Shown here: positions 47,039 to 59,622 of the stretch, piece after piece
Layout of the letters: each line of letters opens with the position of its first letter
Numbering within the stretch: position 1 is the stretch's first letter
Assembly (NCBI GenBank): GCA_003117195.1
Contig: BDSI01000006.1
Span: forward strand, 310,001 to 374,000
Length of the DNA: 64,000 nucleotides
Reading direction: 5' to 3'
From: Eudorina sp. 2006-703-Eu-15
Lineage: Eukaryota > Chlorophyta > Chlorophyceae > Chlamydomonadales > Volvocaceae
Made by a program: the position numbers and the translations under genes
Notes under the pieces: model-generated
What the model saw: the letters and a program-made list of their open reading frames with translations, nothing else
Database searches by the model: none
Told to the model about the DNA's origin: nothing

Positions 47039-49670
47039 ATGGTCCGTTTAAAAAACAGGTCGGTTTTCGTCTCTGTATCCGTTATGAATCACCGCCACGA
47101 TGTGTGACTAAGCCCTTGGCTTTTCGCGTGTCGGCGCCGGGAGGAGCCTATCGTTCCCTAACGGACCCTGATGCTCCTGCCTTTGCGCAGGTACCTGTTG
47201 CTGGACGTGTCCTGGAAGGACGGCCGGATCGACGAAGGCGTAGGTGGGTTGGTGGGAGGCACACCCTGACCGCCACCCCTCCCCCGCTCCCCCGTCCAGG
47301 GCTGTTCTGCTCTGACAGTAACCCCTCCCCTCCCCTACCCTGCACACGGCACCCACGCCGGGCCCTACAATCCCAGCCGAGCAGCAGCTCCTGCAAGCCC
47401 TGCGGGACAGCGTCGCCCAGAACTTCGGGGACTTTGGGCTGGGCAGCAACCTCGCCAGCCTGCAGGGTAGGCTGCAGGAAGCCACCCGCCGCCTTTCCAC
47501 TGCGCGCATCGTTCTGCTCTGGTCCCCCACCCCCTCCCCTTTCCCCTCCCCCTCCCCCTCCCCCTGGTCCCCCCGGTCACAAAGGAGTTCCCGACAGACC
47601 GCGCTGATTAGTACGAACCAGCTGAGATCCTGCCGATCCGGGATGGGGGCCGGCGCTTCCTGAAGGTTCTCCTCCCAACGGCACCCCTCAAAACCCCTGT
47701 GAGCACCTGCGCCCTCAGCCTCAGGGTCCCGTCCCCCCTCCCCACAACCCCCACCGTCCGCCACCGTCCGCCACCCCACCCCCGGGTCTGTTTTTCGCAG
47801 CCTCCGTTCCGTCTTCTCGCACCCACCACACGTCCCTGTCCCCGCTCCCCCCGCTCCGGGCTTGTTCTTCGTTTCATCCACCGCCCCCCTCCGCGTGCCA
47901 ACCCCCCTCCCCTTTCGCCTCCCCTTCCCTTCCGCATGCCGGCGACCACACGCCTCCGTCCTGCCCGGCGGGGCTGGGCGGACGGCTGGGTTTCGGGTCC
48001 GGCTCCGGCTCCGGCTCCGGGTCCCTCCCCGGGCGCAGTCAAGTACTTCAGCGCGTACACGGGTGTCGGCATCGTGAGATGTGCCGCGGCGCAGCAGGAC
48101 CGGGTGAGCGGGTCCCGGGGGGCTCCGTGGGGGGCTAGGGTTTGGATTCGGGGGCAGGGGTGGGGAGGAGCGGGGTAGGGTAGGCAGGGTGGGGTGGGGT
48201 GGGGTGGGGGTACGGGGGAAAAAGGAGGTACGGGGTCGAGGGGAGTGGAGCAAGGCGGGGTGGGGTGTGGGGTCGGGAGGGGTGGGGCAGGATGGGGTTT
48301 CAGTGGTGGAAGCGGTGGGGGTTGGGGGGTATTCCACGGTGTGTCGGGCGGGCCGGGGGTGGCACGACTGGGCGGTTGGTTAGTTGAATTATTAGTTAGT
48401 TAGGTTGGTGAGTGAGTGAGGGGGCAGGTGGGTGGGTGGGCGAGGACGGGGCCCCACGTGGGGGGTGAGCTGCCGACGTCTCCGCCCCGCCTGCCCTCCC
48501 TCCCTGGACCTCCCCCGCCCTGCCTTGGGCAGGGGATGGGGCTCCCCCCCTGGACCGGAACCGCCCGCCGCCGCTGCTGCGCCCTGTGTCGCCCCGCTGC
48601 CACTGCCGCACCCACATTACAGATTCTGCATTCGCCCCCGCTCACTTCCCTTTCCTACCCTCCCCTTCCCTCCCCGTCCCTACCCTGACCCTGACCCCCT
48701 TCCCCCGGGACCGAGCAGGTGGTGACGGCGCTGACGTTCCTGACGGACATCAAGCAGCGAGCTGCCACCGCGAGGGTGGTGCGGTTGTCGGGTGGGTGGG
48801 TGGGTGGGGTTGACGGGCGGGTGGGGTGGGGGGCCTTTGAGGTGGGCGGGTGGGGTGGGTGGGCATCCGCCTGCAGTGCCTTGCAATGCCGCCAAGCGAT
48901 GCTGCGTGTGTGGATCCCAGACCGAACCAAAGCAAAACAAATCCCAATGGAGGTACGGGAACCGAGTATGGGGTTCAGTCCATTCGGTTCCACCAATGGT
49001 GTTACTTACAGTGGACCCACGGGTCACCACGGGTGTACTGCGCGCAGGCACTTTGGCGACCGCGAAGGCCGCCGCCCGGGAACTGAGTGAGACCCGCCTG
49101 GCGGCCCGGCGGGTCGCTGTCGCAGCCCACCCCGGCCTCGGCCCTGCTGGCCCCGGCCCTGCTGGCCCCGCCAGTGGCAGCGACAACGCCACCTCATCGG
49201 TTGGCGCCGGATTCTCCTCTGTCAAGCTCAGCAAGCAGGTCGGGGCCATGGGAACCACGGGCCTGGCGGGCGGGCGGGCGGGGCGGGGCGGGGCGGGGGG
49301 GAGAGGGGGAGGGAGCGACGGGGATTGTTGAGGCGGTGGTGCAGTGCGCTGCGGACGTTGCCTGTCGTAGGGGTGTAGCCGGCTCCCCTTCCTTTCCGTG
49401 TGTGTGGAAGTGGGGAAGACGCCGCGTGGGTTGGGGGGCACGGCGGCCCCGAAACACAGCCGCACAGCCGGCTCGCGCGCCCTCTCCGCCGTCAACCACT
49501 TGTCATCCCGCCGCCCTCTCTCATCCCCAACCCCCACCCTCCCAGCCGCAGTCTCGCAGTCATTGCAGTCCGTCCGTCATTCCTAATCCCCCTACTACGA
49601 CCCCCCACGCTCGCAGCAACTGGCGACCGCGGAGCAACTCCACCGCCTCATCTCTGGGCTCGAGCTGTAG
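47039..49670 (+). CDS. POP5: RNase P/MRP protein subunit POP5
   Basis: Seven exons keep phase: 47039-47058, 47191-47243, 47377-47466, 48039-48103, 48719-48791, 49048-49238 and 49617-49670 (TAG), about 181 aa. The tiny first exon encodes MVRLKN and joins to RYLLLDVSWKDGRIDEG, recreating the POP5 N-terminal signature MVRxKxRYLL. LLQALRDSVAQNFGDFGLGS, VKYFSAYTGVGIVRC, VVTALTFLTDIKQR and the SGTLATAKAAA strand follow in the family order. POP5 is a core RNA-binding-fold subunit of nuclear RNase P and RNase MRP, which mature the 5' ends of tRNA and process pre-rRNA. Length is close to the human protein, with a short A/G/P-rich insertion before the final helix. It is divergent to the M3 peptidase gene. 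Confidence 0.92.
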
Positions 49671-49723
49671 CGGCCGGCGCGGCGGCAGCTGTCGCACCCA
49701 GGGGCCGCACCGCTCACTAGAAG

Positions 49724-49797
49724 GGAAACTGATGCTTGAAGGAAACTGATGCTTGAGGGAAACTGATGCTTGAGGGAAACTGATGCTTGAAGGAAAC
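49724..49797 (+). repeat. 17-bp tandem repeat
   Basis: Four and a half copies of GGAAACTGATGCTTGAA/G lie in the 3' UTR region of POP5. Confidence 0.95.
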
Positions 49798-50167
49798 AAG
49801 TAAAATGACTAGGATATGACAGCTGCCAAGGAAATGAGTGTTATGACAGCTGCCAAAATATGTGACACCAGTGGAGGCCGAACGTCGTGGCAGGTGTCAG
49901 GGGAGCGACAGGCCTGGCTGCAGCTGAAGGAAACTGACGGGCGGCGTCTGTGCACAGAGTGCGGCTCCCCAGGCGAGTCGTGTGTGGAAGGTGTGCTGGT
50001 GGTGCTGGTGGTGGTGGTGGTGGGGCCTTGGGGTGGACCCGCGGGTGGGGGAGATGGCCCGGCGGCGACGGATGCTGCTGCTGCCTCTGTGATTTGGGTC
50101 GCAGGGCCGAGCCACGAGGATCGGCCAGGGGGGAGGCCCGGACTCCTACGCAAATCGGTGATTGTGT

Positions 50168-50207
50168 CGCGATTTCGCTGTCTTAATCGCTGTCTTTATC
50201 GACAAAT
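50168..50207 (-). repeat. Family A repeat, GACAGCGAAA module
   Basis: TTTCGCTGTCTTAATCGCTG followed by TCTTTATCGACAA is the reverse complement of the AATAAAGACAGCGAAA module, with an internal duplication. Confidence 0.6.
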
Positions 50208-51559
50208 AGGGAGCCCCGTGGGGTGTGGATCCCAGCGAGTGGGCGAGTCGATGGCTCGCGGATGCCGGTGTTAGGGAGAGGTGCGGGGCGGCTCCCGAAT
50301 CTTTGTAATAGCATCGGTGCGCGGCCGAGGACGCACGGGTCGGTTGGGGTTTGGGAAACGCGCTTGGGCGCGCTTGACTGCGCGCGTCCTTCCACCGGAA
50401 TTCGTTACGTTTGCAACACTTGCAAGGCTTGGCGATGAGCGTGGGGACGTGCTGGCTTTCTTCTCAAGGTTTGCTCTCAAGGCGTGGGGCAGCGAAGGAC
50501 GTCGTGACGGCTGTAAAAGGTCTGAGGAGGTGCGAGGCTGCGTGAGAGTCGCGCTTCTCGCAGCTGACAGTGCAGGCAGCAGCAGAGCGGACCAGATGTG
50601 GGCGGCCGTGGGGATGTTCAGGGCGGGGAAGGGGCCGCGGCTGGGCTACCGGGGTCGGTGTCGGTTGTTCGCGAAACGGATTGTCCAGCAGTCATGTACA
50701 CAAGAAAACGAGCCGATTTCATTGAATTATTAAGGATAGAGCGCAGAAAACCAACGATGCGGTGATTGACATGAGCACCTTGCCCGCAAACCGTTTGTCA
50801 ACAGGTCGCGTGCCGTAACGAAAAAGAACACACATGTCCATGTCCTGTTAAGGTCATAACCCATTTAACAAAAAGAAGTCGTGAAGCCTAAGAAACCTCA
50901 TGGCGCGATAGTGGAGCCCATGGCGTTGATGCGCGACTCATTCTAACCGTAACAACCTGTACTTGCCGGTATTGCGTACGACAGAAGAGCGACTCTCCAA
51001 GCAGTTCGCAGGAGCTGAGCTGGACAGCGACGTTCACATCTCAGACGCGTCAACTTCAAGGAATCGACACCCTTATGCCCGACTTGTGGTCCTGATTCGG
51101 TGTTCTGTTGAGTGTCGTGGTGCCACGCAAGAGAAACTTTTGGTCGAGGCGCGCAGACGGCCAGGTAGCCCATACCATTAAGAACAATTACATCTTCAGA
51201 GCTGGTTTAGCTTTTCATACTGCTTGAACCTAGGCAGCATCTTTATCAACAGTGGACTTTTATATACTTGGGAGGTGCGATAATGCACACGTAGGCGGCG
51301 CGCCCTGGACCTCAGGCGACCATGATGGATTTGTTGACGATGCCAGCGTCGGCGTCACGGCGCGCGCTCGGCATCAGAGTGTTGAGAGCTCACAATGTGC
51401 AAGGTCAGCGAAGTCGGTGGCGCGCGCGGCGCTCAGTCGACTATGTTACCTCGTGTTACTTAATCGCTAATGACCTGCAGGTGACGGGCCCAGTGTGGAT
51501 GAACAGGCTTGCCTTGGAAGGTAAGGCTCGTGGTCATCCCCTTCACGAATTAGAGAGGA

Positions 51560-52968
51560 TTGCCCCAAGCTTCTCAACCAATCAAATTCTGGTTATCATG
51601 GCGATTATTCAGGGCCCGGAGTCCGTCTGACTGTAGTAATACTTGGACCACAGCCCCCCTCCCGGAAGGCTTCCTGACTGGCGCTTGCGAGCCTGCTTTA
51701 CAATTCCTGACCGGATGCCCAGTAATTGCGCTCTATGGATACCCATGCGAAGATAGCGGCGGTTATTACCCGTTCGTAACATGTCGCCCAACAAATCCGT
51801 CGCTTACTCCGCCACCCTTCGTGCTGAATCCTTCCACCAGGCCTGGAGAGGATTACCTAGTCGGCTATCCCATGAAGAAAAGCAGGAGCCACTGCTCCAT
51901 GACCCAAACCAGCGAAGGCGGTCTGGGCGGTCCCGATTGCGGCTTCACCGTTACTTCGGCCCCCGACAATGCCTTCTGCGTCATCGACACCGATGGCGAT
52001 GGAGAATCTGCTTGTTGCGGAAAGGACGGCTCTGCGGAGACGAGCTGCTGCTGCACCCAGGCGGCAGCCCACCCGCTGCTGCTGCGCCACTCCGCCAGCA
52101 GCAGCACCATTTTCTCATCCGCGCCCAGCGGCGTGTCGTCTCCCTCGCCCCCCGCGCTCCTGACCTCCGGGCTCCCATGCGCGGCCTCCGGGCTCTCTTG
52201 TGGCGCCTCCGGGCTCTCTTGTGGCGCCTGCGAAGCGCCCGGTGGTGCAATCCGGCCAGCGGAGCCGGACGGCAGCAACGGTGCCGCCGAAGCCCTGGAA
52301 GCTGCGCGCAAGCCGCTATCAGCACCACAGCAACAGCAGCAGCAGCAGCTGCAACAATGCCCAAAACTACACTTCCACCAGCAGCAGCGCCAACAGCAGC
52401 AGGGGGCCCGACCGGCGTCGGCGACTGCAGCGGCTCCGGGGAGAAGCGCGGCGGGTACGGAGGGGTCGAATGCATGTGCACACACGCAAGCGGCCGACGA
52501 AGAGGGTGAGGGGGCGGACCTGATGGGGGCGTTCAGCTCCCTGACTTCGGACCAATGGGCGGCGTTCCAGGCGGCCGTCAGCGGGGGCGGGGCCCGGCGG
52601 CAGGCCAATCACCCGCACGGCGCGGCCGGCGCGGCCGGCGCGGCCGCCGCCGCCGCAGCAACGCCGCCTGAGGGTGGCACGGTCGGCGCTGCCGCTGCGG
52701 AGGGCTGGTTCGCGCTGCAGCCGCCCCCGCAGCCGCAGCAACAACGCCATCACCACGTCCACCGGCCGCAGCCACCGCCGCCGCAGGTGGTACTGGAAAG
52801 CGGGGGCGGTGATGTGGAGAGCAGGTCGGAGGTTCTGGCGGCGGCGGTGCAGGCGGCGGCGGAGACCATAGCGGTCGAGGTCGCGACGGCGGCGGCCGGA
52901 CGTCATCGTCAGCATCACCACCACCACCATCACCATCATGAACCCGAGCAGCCGGCGGAGGACGCGGT

Positions 52969-53000
<32 letters not shown>

Positions 53001-56000
53001 TGCCGGCGGTGCCCGCCTGCGACAGCAGCAGCGGCGCCGTCGCCGCCGTCGAGATGGCGTCCACGGGCGACTCCAACGGCTCGATTGCGTCCCTCTGGGC
53101 CGCCGTCAACAGCGTGACGGGCGCGGCAGTGTACGACAGTACGGATGATAGCGCGGCGGCCGGTCAGCTGCTGGACAGTCACAACAGCTTCCACCACCTG
53201 CAGTACGGCCACCGCCGCGGCTGGTCGAGCACCACCGGGGGCCCCAGCCCCGCCCCCCGGGTCCCCGCCGCTCAGATGGTGGTGTCATCTGGGTCAGGGC
53301 AGGCCACCACTTCTGTGCGTCAACTTCCGCAGGAACACCACACCCACCAGTACGACCGCCAGTACAACCGCCAGTACGACCACCAGCAAACGGGCGATTC
53401 GTACCGGAACTTGGCGGCGTGTCTGGTGGCGCGGCACACGCACCACGCCGGGTGCGCCGCCGCGCCGATCAGCCAGCCGGACAGTCCCGCGGGTCGCACC
53501 TCGTCACTCACCGTGGAACGTGGCTGTAGCGGCAGCAACCTCTTTGTCACGACGCGGAACATGCTACTGCGGGAGATGGCCGCCCAGCCACAGGAGCTGC
53601 AGCAGGCCAACGGTCCTGGCGCTGGTGCTGTCGCTGCTGTTAGCGTTGGTGCTAGCGCGGGTATGGGTGTTGGGGTCGGTGTTGGATACGAAATGGGTGT
53701 CAGCAGCAGTGCCAGCATCACCGCCGACGGAAATTTTTATGCCGGCGAGGATCAGTACGACAGCCATGGCGCGGGCGGCGGCGGCGGGAGCGGCTACATT
53801 CGGGCGGCGGCGGCGGTTCGTTCGAACGCGCATTCTCGGTACTCCATGGACCTGCCCCACTGCAGCCCTAGGCACTTCCTGCACAACCAGCAGCAGCAGC
53901 AGGTGCAACAGATGCAGCAAATGCAGCAGATGCAGCTACAGCTCCAGCAGCAGCAACAGCAGCAGGTGCTACAGCCGCCGGTTGCCGCCGCGGCGGCGGC
54001 GGCTCCGCCGCCGTCGCTGGTGAACGGCCATCCCCCGGGATCGCCGTCGCGACGCCGCGCCGGCGGCGCGCTGGCGCAGCCGTCGTCGTACACGACGTAC
54101 GGCTACCGGCGCGCGCGGTCGTCGCTGGCGGCGATGGAGCAGGGCATCGGCGGCGCCGCCGCGATCTGCCCGGGGGACGGTGACGGCAGTAGCAGCGACG
54201 ATGACGACACTGAGGAGGCCACGAGGCGCATCACGGCGGCCTTCAAGACCCACTCGGGCATGACGCGGTCCAGTGGGTGGGGGCTGCTGGGAGCCGACTC
54301 GGCGCCCACGACGCCGGGGGCGGAGGCGGCGCGTCGGGACCACTGGGCGGCGGCCGCGACGGCGGCCCACGGCGGCGCCGCCGCCGGAAGCGCCAGTGGC
54401 GCCGCCGGGGGCGGGGCCGGGGGCGGCAGCGCCACCGGCGGCTTCCCCGCGATGCGCGACGGCGGTGCTGGCGCCGCCAGTGTTGAGACCGGGGGAGCAG
54501 GCGGAGGCGGGTGCAAGGTGCGGGGCGTGCGGTGGTTGGTCCGGAGGTGATGTAATGGTGGGTGCAAGAGACAGTCATTATCTGGCTTGCCCGGGGGTAT
54601 GGGGTGGGGTGGGGTGGCTGGTGATGTGGGTTCTTCCTTTGGTGATGTGGGTTCTGTCTTTGGTGATGTGGGTTCTGTCTTTGGTGATGTGGGTTCTGTC
54701 TTGTTATGCGGGGGAAGGCGGCTGTGGCGCGATCGGGAGCTTGGGCGGTGGCTGGGTGAGATGTCCCTGGACCTCGCATCCCTTGGATGCATCCTTGCAT
54801 GCCACCCCGCGCCCCACTGCGCCTCCTTCTCCCTTCCTCCGCTACGCTCGCCGCGGGCAAGGCGGCCGCTGTATCCCCGCGAGGCCCATCACCCATCACC
54901 TGCTCGTGCGCCCGCCCGCTGCCCAAACCCGCTGCTCTCAGGACGGCGACGGCGGCCCCGAGGAGGAGGAGGGCGAGGGGGGGCTGCTGACGCGCAAGCG
55001 CAGCAGCTACCACCTGACCAACTCACACGCGGCGGTGGAGCTCTTCCTGCGCCTCAACCACGCCAGGCAGACCATGGACTTTGTGAAGCGGCAGGTGGGC
55101 GGAGGAGGGGGCGGCGGAGGAGGAGGAGGCGGAGGTGGAAAAGCAAGGGGAGGAGGAGGTGGGGGTGGAGGTGGAAAAGCAAGGGGAGGAGGAGGAGGAG
55201 AGGAAGGAGGAGGAGGGGGTAAAGGGAGTAAAGGAGGAGGGGATGAAGGAGGAGGACGGGGAAGAGTGAGAGGAAGAGGGAAAGGAGGAGGAAGGGATGA
55301 AGGGAGCCCCCCTGCCTGACTCGGTTTAGTTCTCTTACAGCCAAGTTGGGTTAAGCATTTCTCTTAAGCCAAGTTGGGTCAAGCCAGCCAGTCGTCAGCG
55401 GGCTGTCCTTCCCTGGTCGCCCGCCATTCGCCACCGCGTCTTCAGCCACCACTACAGCAGTTCTCATATGTACCATACGTTGCTTTGTATACAGGGAATT
55501 GCAGGTGCGCCCCCTCCCCCCACCCTCGCAGTATAAATGTGTCTACCCATCTCCTATACCCCCCTCCCCCTCCCTCCCTCCCTCCCTCCCTCCCTCCCTC
55601 CCTCCCTCCCTCCTCCCTCCCTCCCTCCCTCCCTCCCTCCCTCCCTCCCTCCCTCCCTCCCTCCCTCCGCAGACCCAGCTGTTCGCCGGTCTGGATAAGG
55701 CCCACATGAGTGTGTGGGAGGCCCTCCAGACCCTCAACGAGCTGCGGGAGTACGAGGCGGTGCTCATGGCGGAGGGCAGCGAGGCGCAGGTGGGCCGGGA
55801 CGAGGGGGCGGGGGGCGGCGGGAGTGGAGAGGGGGTGTTGGAGCAGCGCTGGGCCGGTGAGGGGCGCTGAGGGGGTCTCACCGTCCTACTCACCCAGATG
55901 ATCACCCCCGGGTACCCACCCCCATACCTACCTGAACCCCCCCCCATACACACACATGCACACACATACACACGTTTACTGTGCTCGCACTACACGGGCA

Positions 56001-59000
56001 ACTATTTGGGCGCTGCCCCCGCCCCTTGCATGTCACGCACCCCTGTTCTGCCTCCCTGCCTGAGAATACACCCGGGCCGTGTGCCGTGTGCTCACGGTCT
56101 CTCCTCTAAACACACACGGGCACATCGCCCCGCTGGACTCCGCTTCGCGCGGCTTCCAGTTTCCTTTTACACACCGCCACCGCCACGACTGCCTACCTGA
56201 CCCCCCCCCCCTCATGTTGCCGGTGGCCGCAGGAGGTGGCGGAGCTGTCCCTGTTGGACCATGCCTTCCAGACCGCCGAGCTGTGCCGCCTGCACCACCC
56301 CACCCTGGACTGGCTGCACCTGGTGGGGCTGCTGCACGGACTGGGCAAGCTGCTGGCGCACAGGAGGTGCGGGTTTGTGTGTTGTGCTTAGGAGGTGTGT
56401 GTGTTAACTGAGCCGCGAGAAGTGAAGTCCAGCGCAATAGCCGATGTAGGCGACGGAATTACCGAAAACCGTGACGGAAGTTACCGGTGAAGGCGCAGTA
56501 GGCGATATATATGTTGACGGAGCCGCCGGTCGTAGCATCCGTGCGCGGCAGTTGACCGAGGCGGGCGCCAGAGGTCCTGTGTGTGTGTTTAGAAGTGCAA
56601 CCCGCCCGCCCGCCCGATCCCAGGTAGCAATATACTTACCATAAAACCTGCGAGGAAACAACTTACCATATGCAGGCGCGCGGACAAGGCAGCCGCGCCA
56701 CCACCGCAAGGCAAATCATACCGCAAATACTAAATACGGAGACGCACGACGCACGCAAACGGATTAGTTACCGACCTGTAAAATGTATGACGAATGTATG
56801 GTGACGGCCCCCACGGAAGCAGCGTCGGTCGTCCATCATGCGGGAACGCGGAAGGAAGCAAGTTGTGAGGCAAAGTGGAAGGGAGCAAGACAAATACAGT
56901 AACTAGACAAGGTGAAAGCAAACAGTATGAAAGCAAACAGGTTACTATGGTGGTGGCGCGGCTACGGATGAGAAGCGCGGAAGGAGGGATTTGTAGGCAG
57001 GGACGCGTACGAACGCGGCATGGGTGCCGTACGGTAGTGTACGGAAGGGACGCCAGTGTACCAGCGGCCGGTGGGGTAATGACATATGTGCGGACAATGC
57101 GGGTGTGATCCGGGTAGCGGGCCAGAGGAAAGGTTGGCTCCCCACCGATCCCGGTCCCGGACGGGATGCCCGTATGCATGCGGGGCACCGGTCCAAGCGT
57201 TGTGGGTGGGGTTGGAAAGGCCGGCAGAGTGGGAGAGGTGGGGGAGGCGATGGAGTGCGTTGCGGGGTTCAGCCGGTGGGTGGGCGAATTTAGATATGGC
57301 CGTGGAAAATGGCCGAGTTGACTGCCCGGCATCATGTGATACCCCGCGGAACGCGTGGAGGTTGTGACGTTGTGGTTACACGTGGGATGTGGGTCGCTCA
57401 GTGGATATCAGCGGTTAGCGGTGGAAGGGGGGGGCCGGCAAGGTGGCGGCGTACGACTGCGACGATGTCAGGATGGGTAGTCCGCCGGGCGAAGTAGAAT
57501 GCGTGGGGAGCGGCATTGAGCAGGGAATGGAGGCGCGCCAGCATTTGCCGCCGGGCATATCCTTGGGCTTCGAGGGCGCGGATGAGGTGGGCAATCTCGA
57601 TGCAGAAGTTGTCGACGGAGGTGATGACGCGCAAAAGGCGATGGAACTGGCCGGTGAAGATGTTGCGTTTGCTTGACGTTGGAATCTCGAGCCACAAAGC
57701 GGGAGAGGCGGACGCGTTGGAAGGCCGGTTGTTCACGTTTGTCGTACAAGTGCGTCTGATACCGGCTGTTGTCGCCGATGGGGTCGGGCACGAGGAGAAC
57801 GTCGAGGAAAGGCATGTGGCCTGCGGGCAGATGGTTGTGCTTCTGGGGGGAGACGCCGAGCTCAGCGGGGTAGATGCCGTGGAGGTTACGTAGGGTGTCG
57901 TTGACGGAGAGAAGGTCCCGGAGGTATGGGTTATTGAGGGAAAGGAGGTCGTCGAGGTAGCGTTGGGAGTACCGAAAGCGGGTGAGGATGCGTTTGTCAG
58001 TGGCGTCGACGGTCGGCAGGAAGCGTTGGCGTAGGAAACGAAACTCGTACCAGGCGAGGAACAGGTTTGCGATGAACGGGGAGGCGGAGATGCCCATGGG
58101 GATACCAATAACTTGGCGGACCAGCGCTGGGCCAAAAGCAATGAAGGTAGAGGTGAGGAGGGAGTCCAAAAAGAATGTCAAAGTCGTCCAAATGGAAGAT
58201 ACGGGTGGTAGTACGGTTGTGGGTTCGGACTTGCGGTCCCGCCGGACGGTTGGCGTGGAAGGACACGGAGTGGGTGGGCTTGGCATGGGGTCGGTGCGGC
58301 GGCGGGTCCGTGGTAGCGACTCGAATAAAGGGGGTGGTGGCGAGGGCGGCAGCGACAAGGTTCCGAAGCGCATTGCGCAGGAGGGCATGGGGAAGATTGG
58401 TGTAGAGCCGTTCGAAGTCGTAGGCTTGCGCTGGAGTGGCGCGTGCGTGGGAGTAACCGTGGGCGTTGTAGGCGGCGATGAGGTGCATGACGGCTTTGGA
58501 GGAGAAACACAGCCAGGGTTCGGTGCCAGGCAGCTGGGTACGCCAATAAGCTTCGAATTGTGGCGTGACGGCGCGTAGAATGGCAGTAACGAGGTCGCTG
58601 AGGCGGGTAGACGGGCAGGCATGAGAGCACGCCAGGTACCGCATGGACGGGGGATTTTTGTGCATCTTGAGGGTACCAGCGTAGTGGGCGGGGGGAAGGT
58701 GGGTATCGAAGGCCAGGTTCCAGGGGGCGAGGCGGGCGTTTTGCTCAGCGTAGTGGGCTTGCATGGCGTTGGGGTGTGTGTGTGTGTGTATCGTTACATA
58801 TCTGCCGGCCGACGTTGGCCGGGGGCGCTAACCCGCCCCATTCGGGAGACCGCCGAAGCACTCCTCTGATGAGGAGGGGCGTAGTCCACTTAGTCCACAC
58901 TGTACCGCCCATCGAGGGGGGTACTCGCCGCCTACCGTAATCATCGCAGGACTGCGTACACCTGACAGTCCATTAGCCAGCTCAACTAGCCCAGGTGCCT

Positions 59001-59566
59001 ACAGCCCGCTTGCCACCAGACGCATGCTCTACAGCCGCGTTATTTGACTACCACCAGGCACGCACACCAGCGCCTGTACACCCTTATCATCGCAGGAGCG
59101 CTGCGATCCTGTTGTCCTTCAGCCAACTGATTATTCAGAGGCCCAGGGGCCAGCCACTCCTCATTCCACTGTACACACGCTGTCAGTAGCGCTGTATATG
59201 TCCGCCGAGGCATAGTCACCTCCTTGAAGCCTAATCTTGGCTCCAGCAGCTCCTCCAAGGCCGCCGCTTGTCCATCCTCCTACACCCCGACCTAATGTGT
59301 GTGTGTGTGTGGTGGTGGTAGTGGTGGTGGTGGTGGTGGTTGGGGGGGGGAGGGCGCCGGGGGAGAGGCCGGGTCCCGTGCAGCTGAATGGCCACCTAGC
59401 GAACCGGCACAGGGCCTGCACCACTTGCCTCGTGTCACGCTTACACACACACACACACACGCTTACACACACACACACACGGTTGCAATTCTAAACACAC
59501 ACGCTGCTTTCTCCGTCGCCAACATCGGCTAATGCGCTGGACTTCGCTTCTCGCGGCTCAGTTCTC

Positions 59567-59622
<56 letters not shown>

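Larger units (their letters stand above)
49671..51559. other. Intergenic region between POP5 and the MIOX-like gene
   Basis: Direct repeats occur at 49724-49797 (GGAAACTGATGCTTGA units) and twice ATGACAGCTGCC at 49817 and 49843. A TGTAA at 50512-50516 is a possible poly(A) signal for POP5. From about 50680 to 51300 the DNA is AT-richer and probably promoter or 5' UTR of the downstream gene. No conserved protein was recognised. Confidence 0.5.

Noticed and set aside
51865..53212. Long minus-strand frames (up to 281 aa) opposite the MIOX-like N-terminal exon
   Set aside because: They are mirror frames of GC-rich, codon-biased low-complexity DNA, with no splice logic and no family match.
58840..58890. 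CTCTGATGAGGAG resembling a hammerhead ribozyme core next to the RT relic
   Set aside because: The CTGATGA box is present, but no GAAA box or third stem is placed correctly. The sequence is explained by a simple 6-bp hairpin with a TGAT loop.
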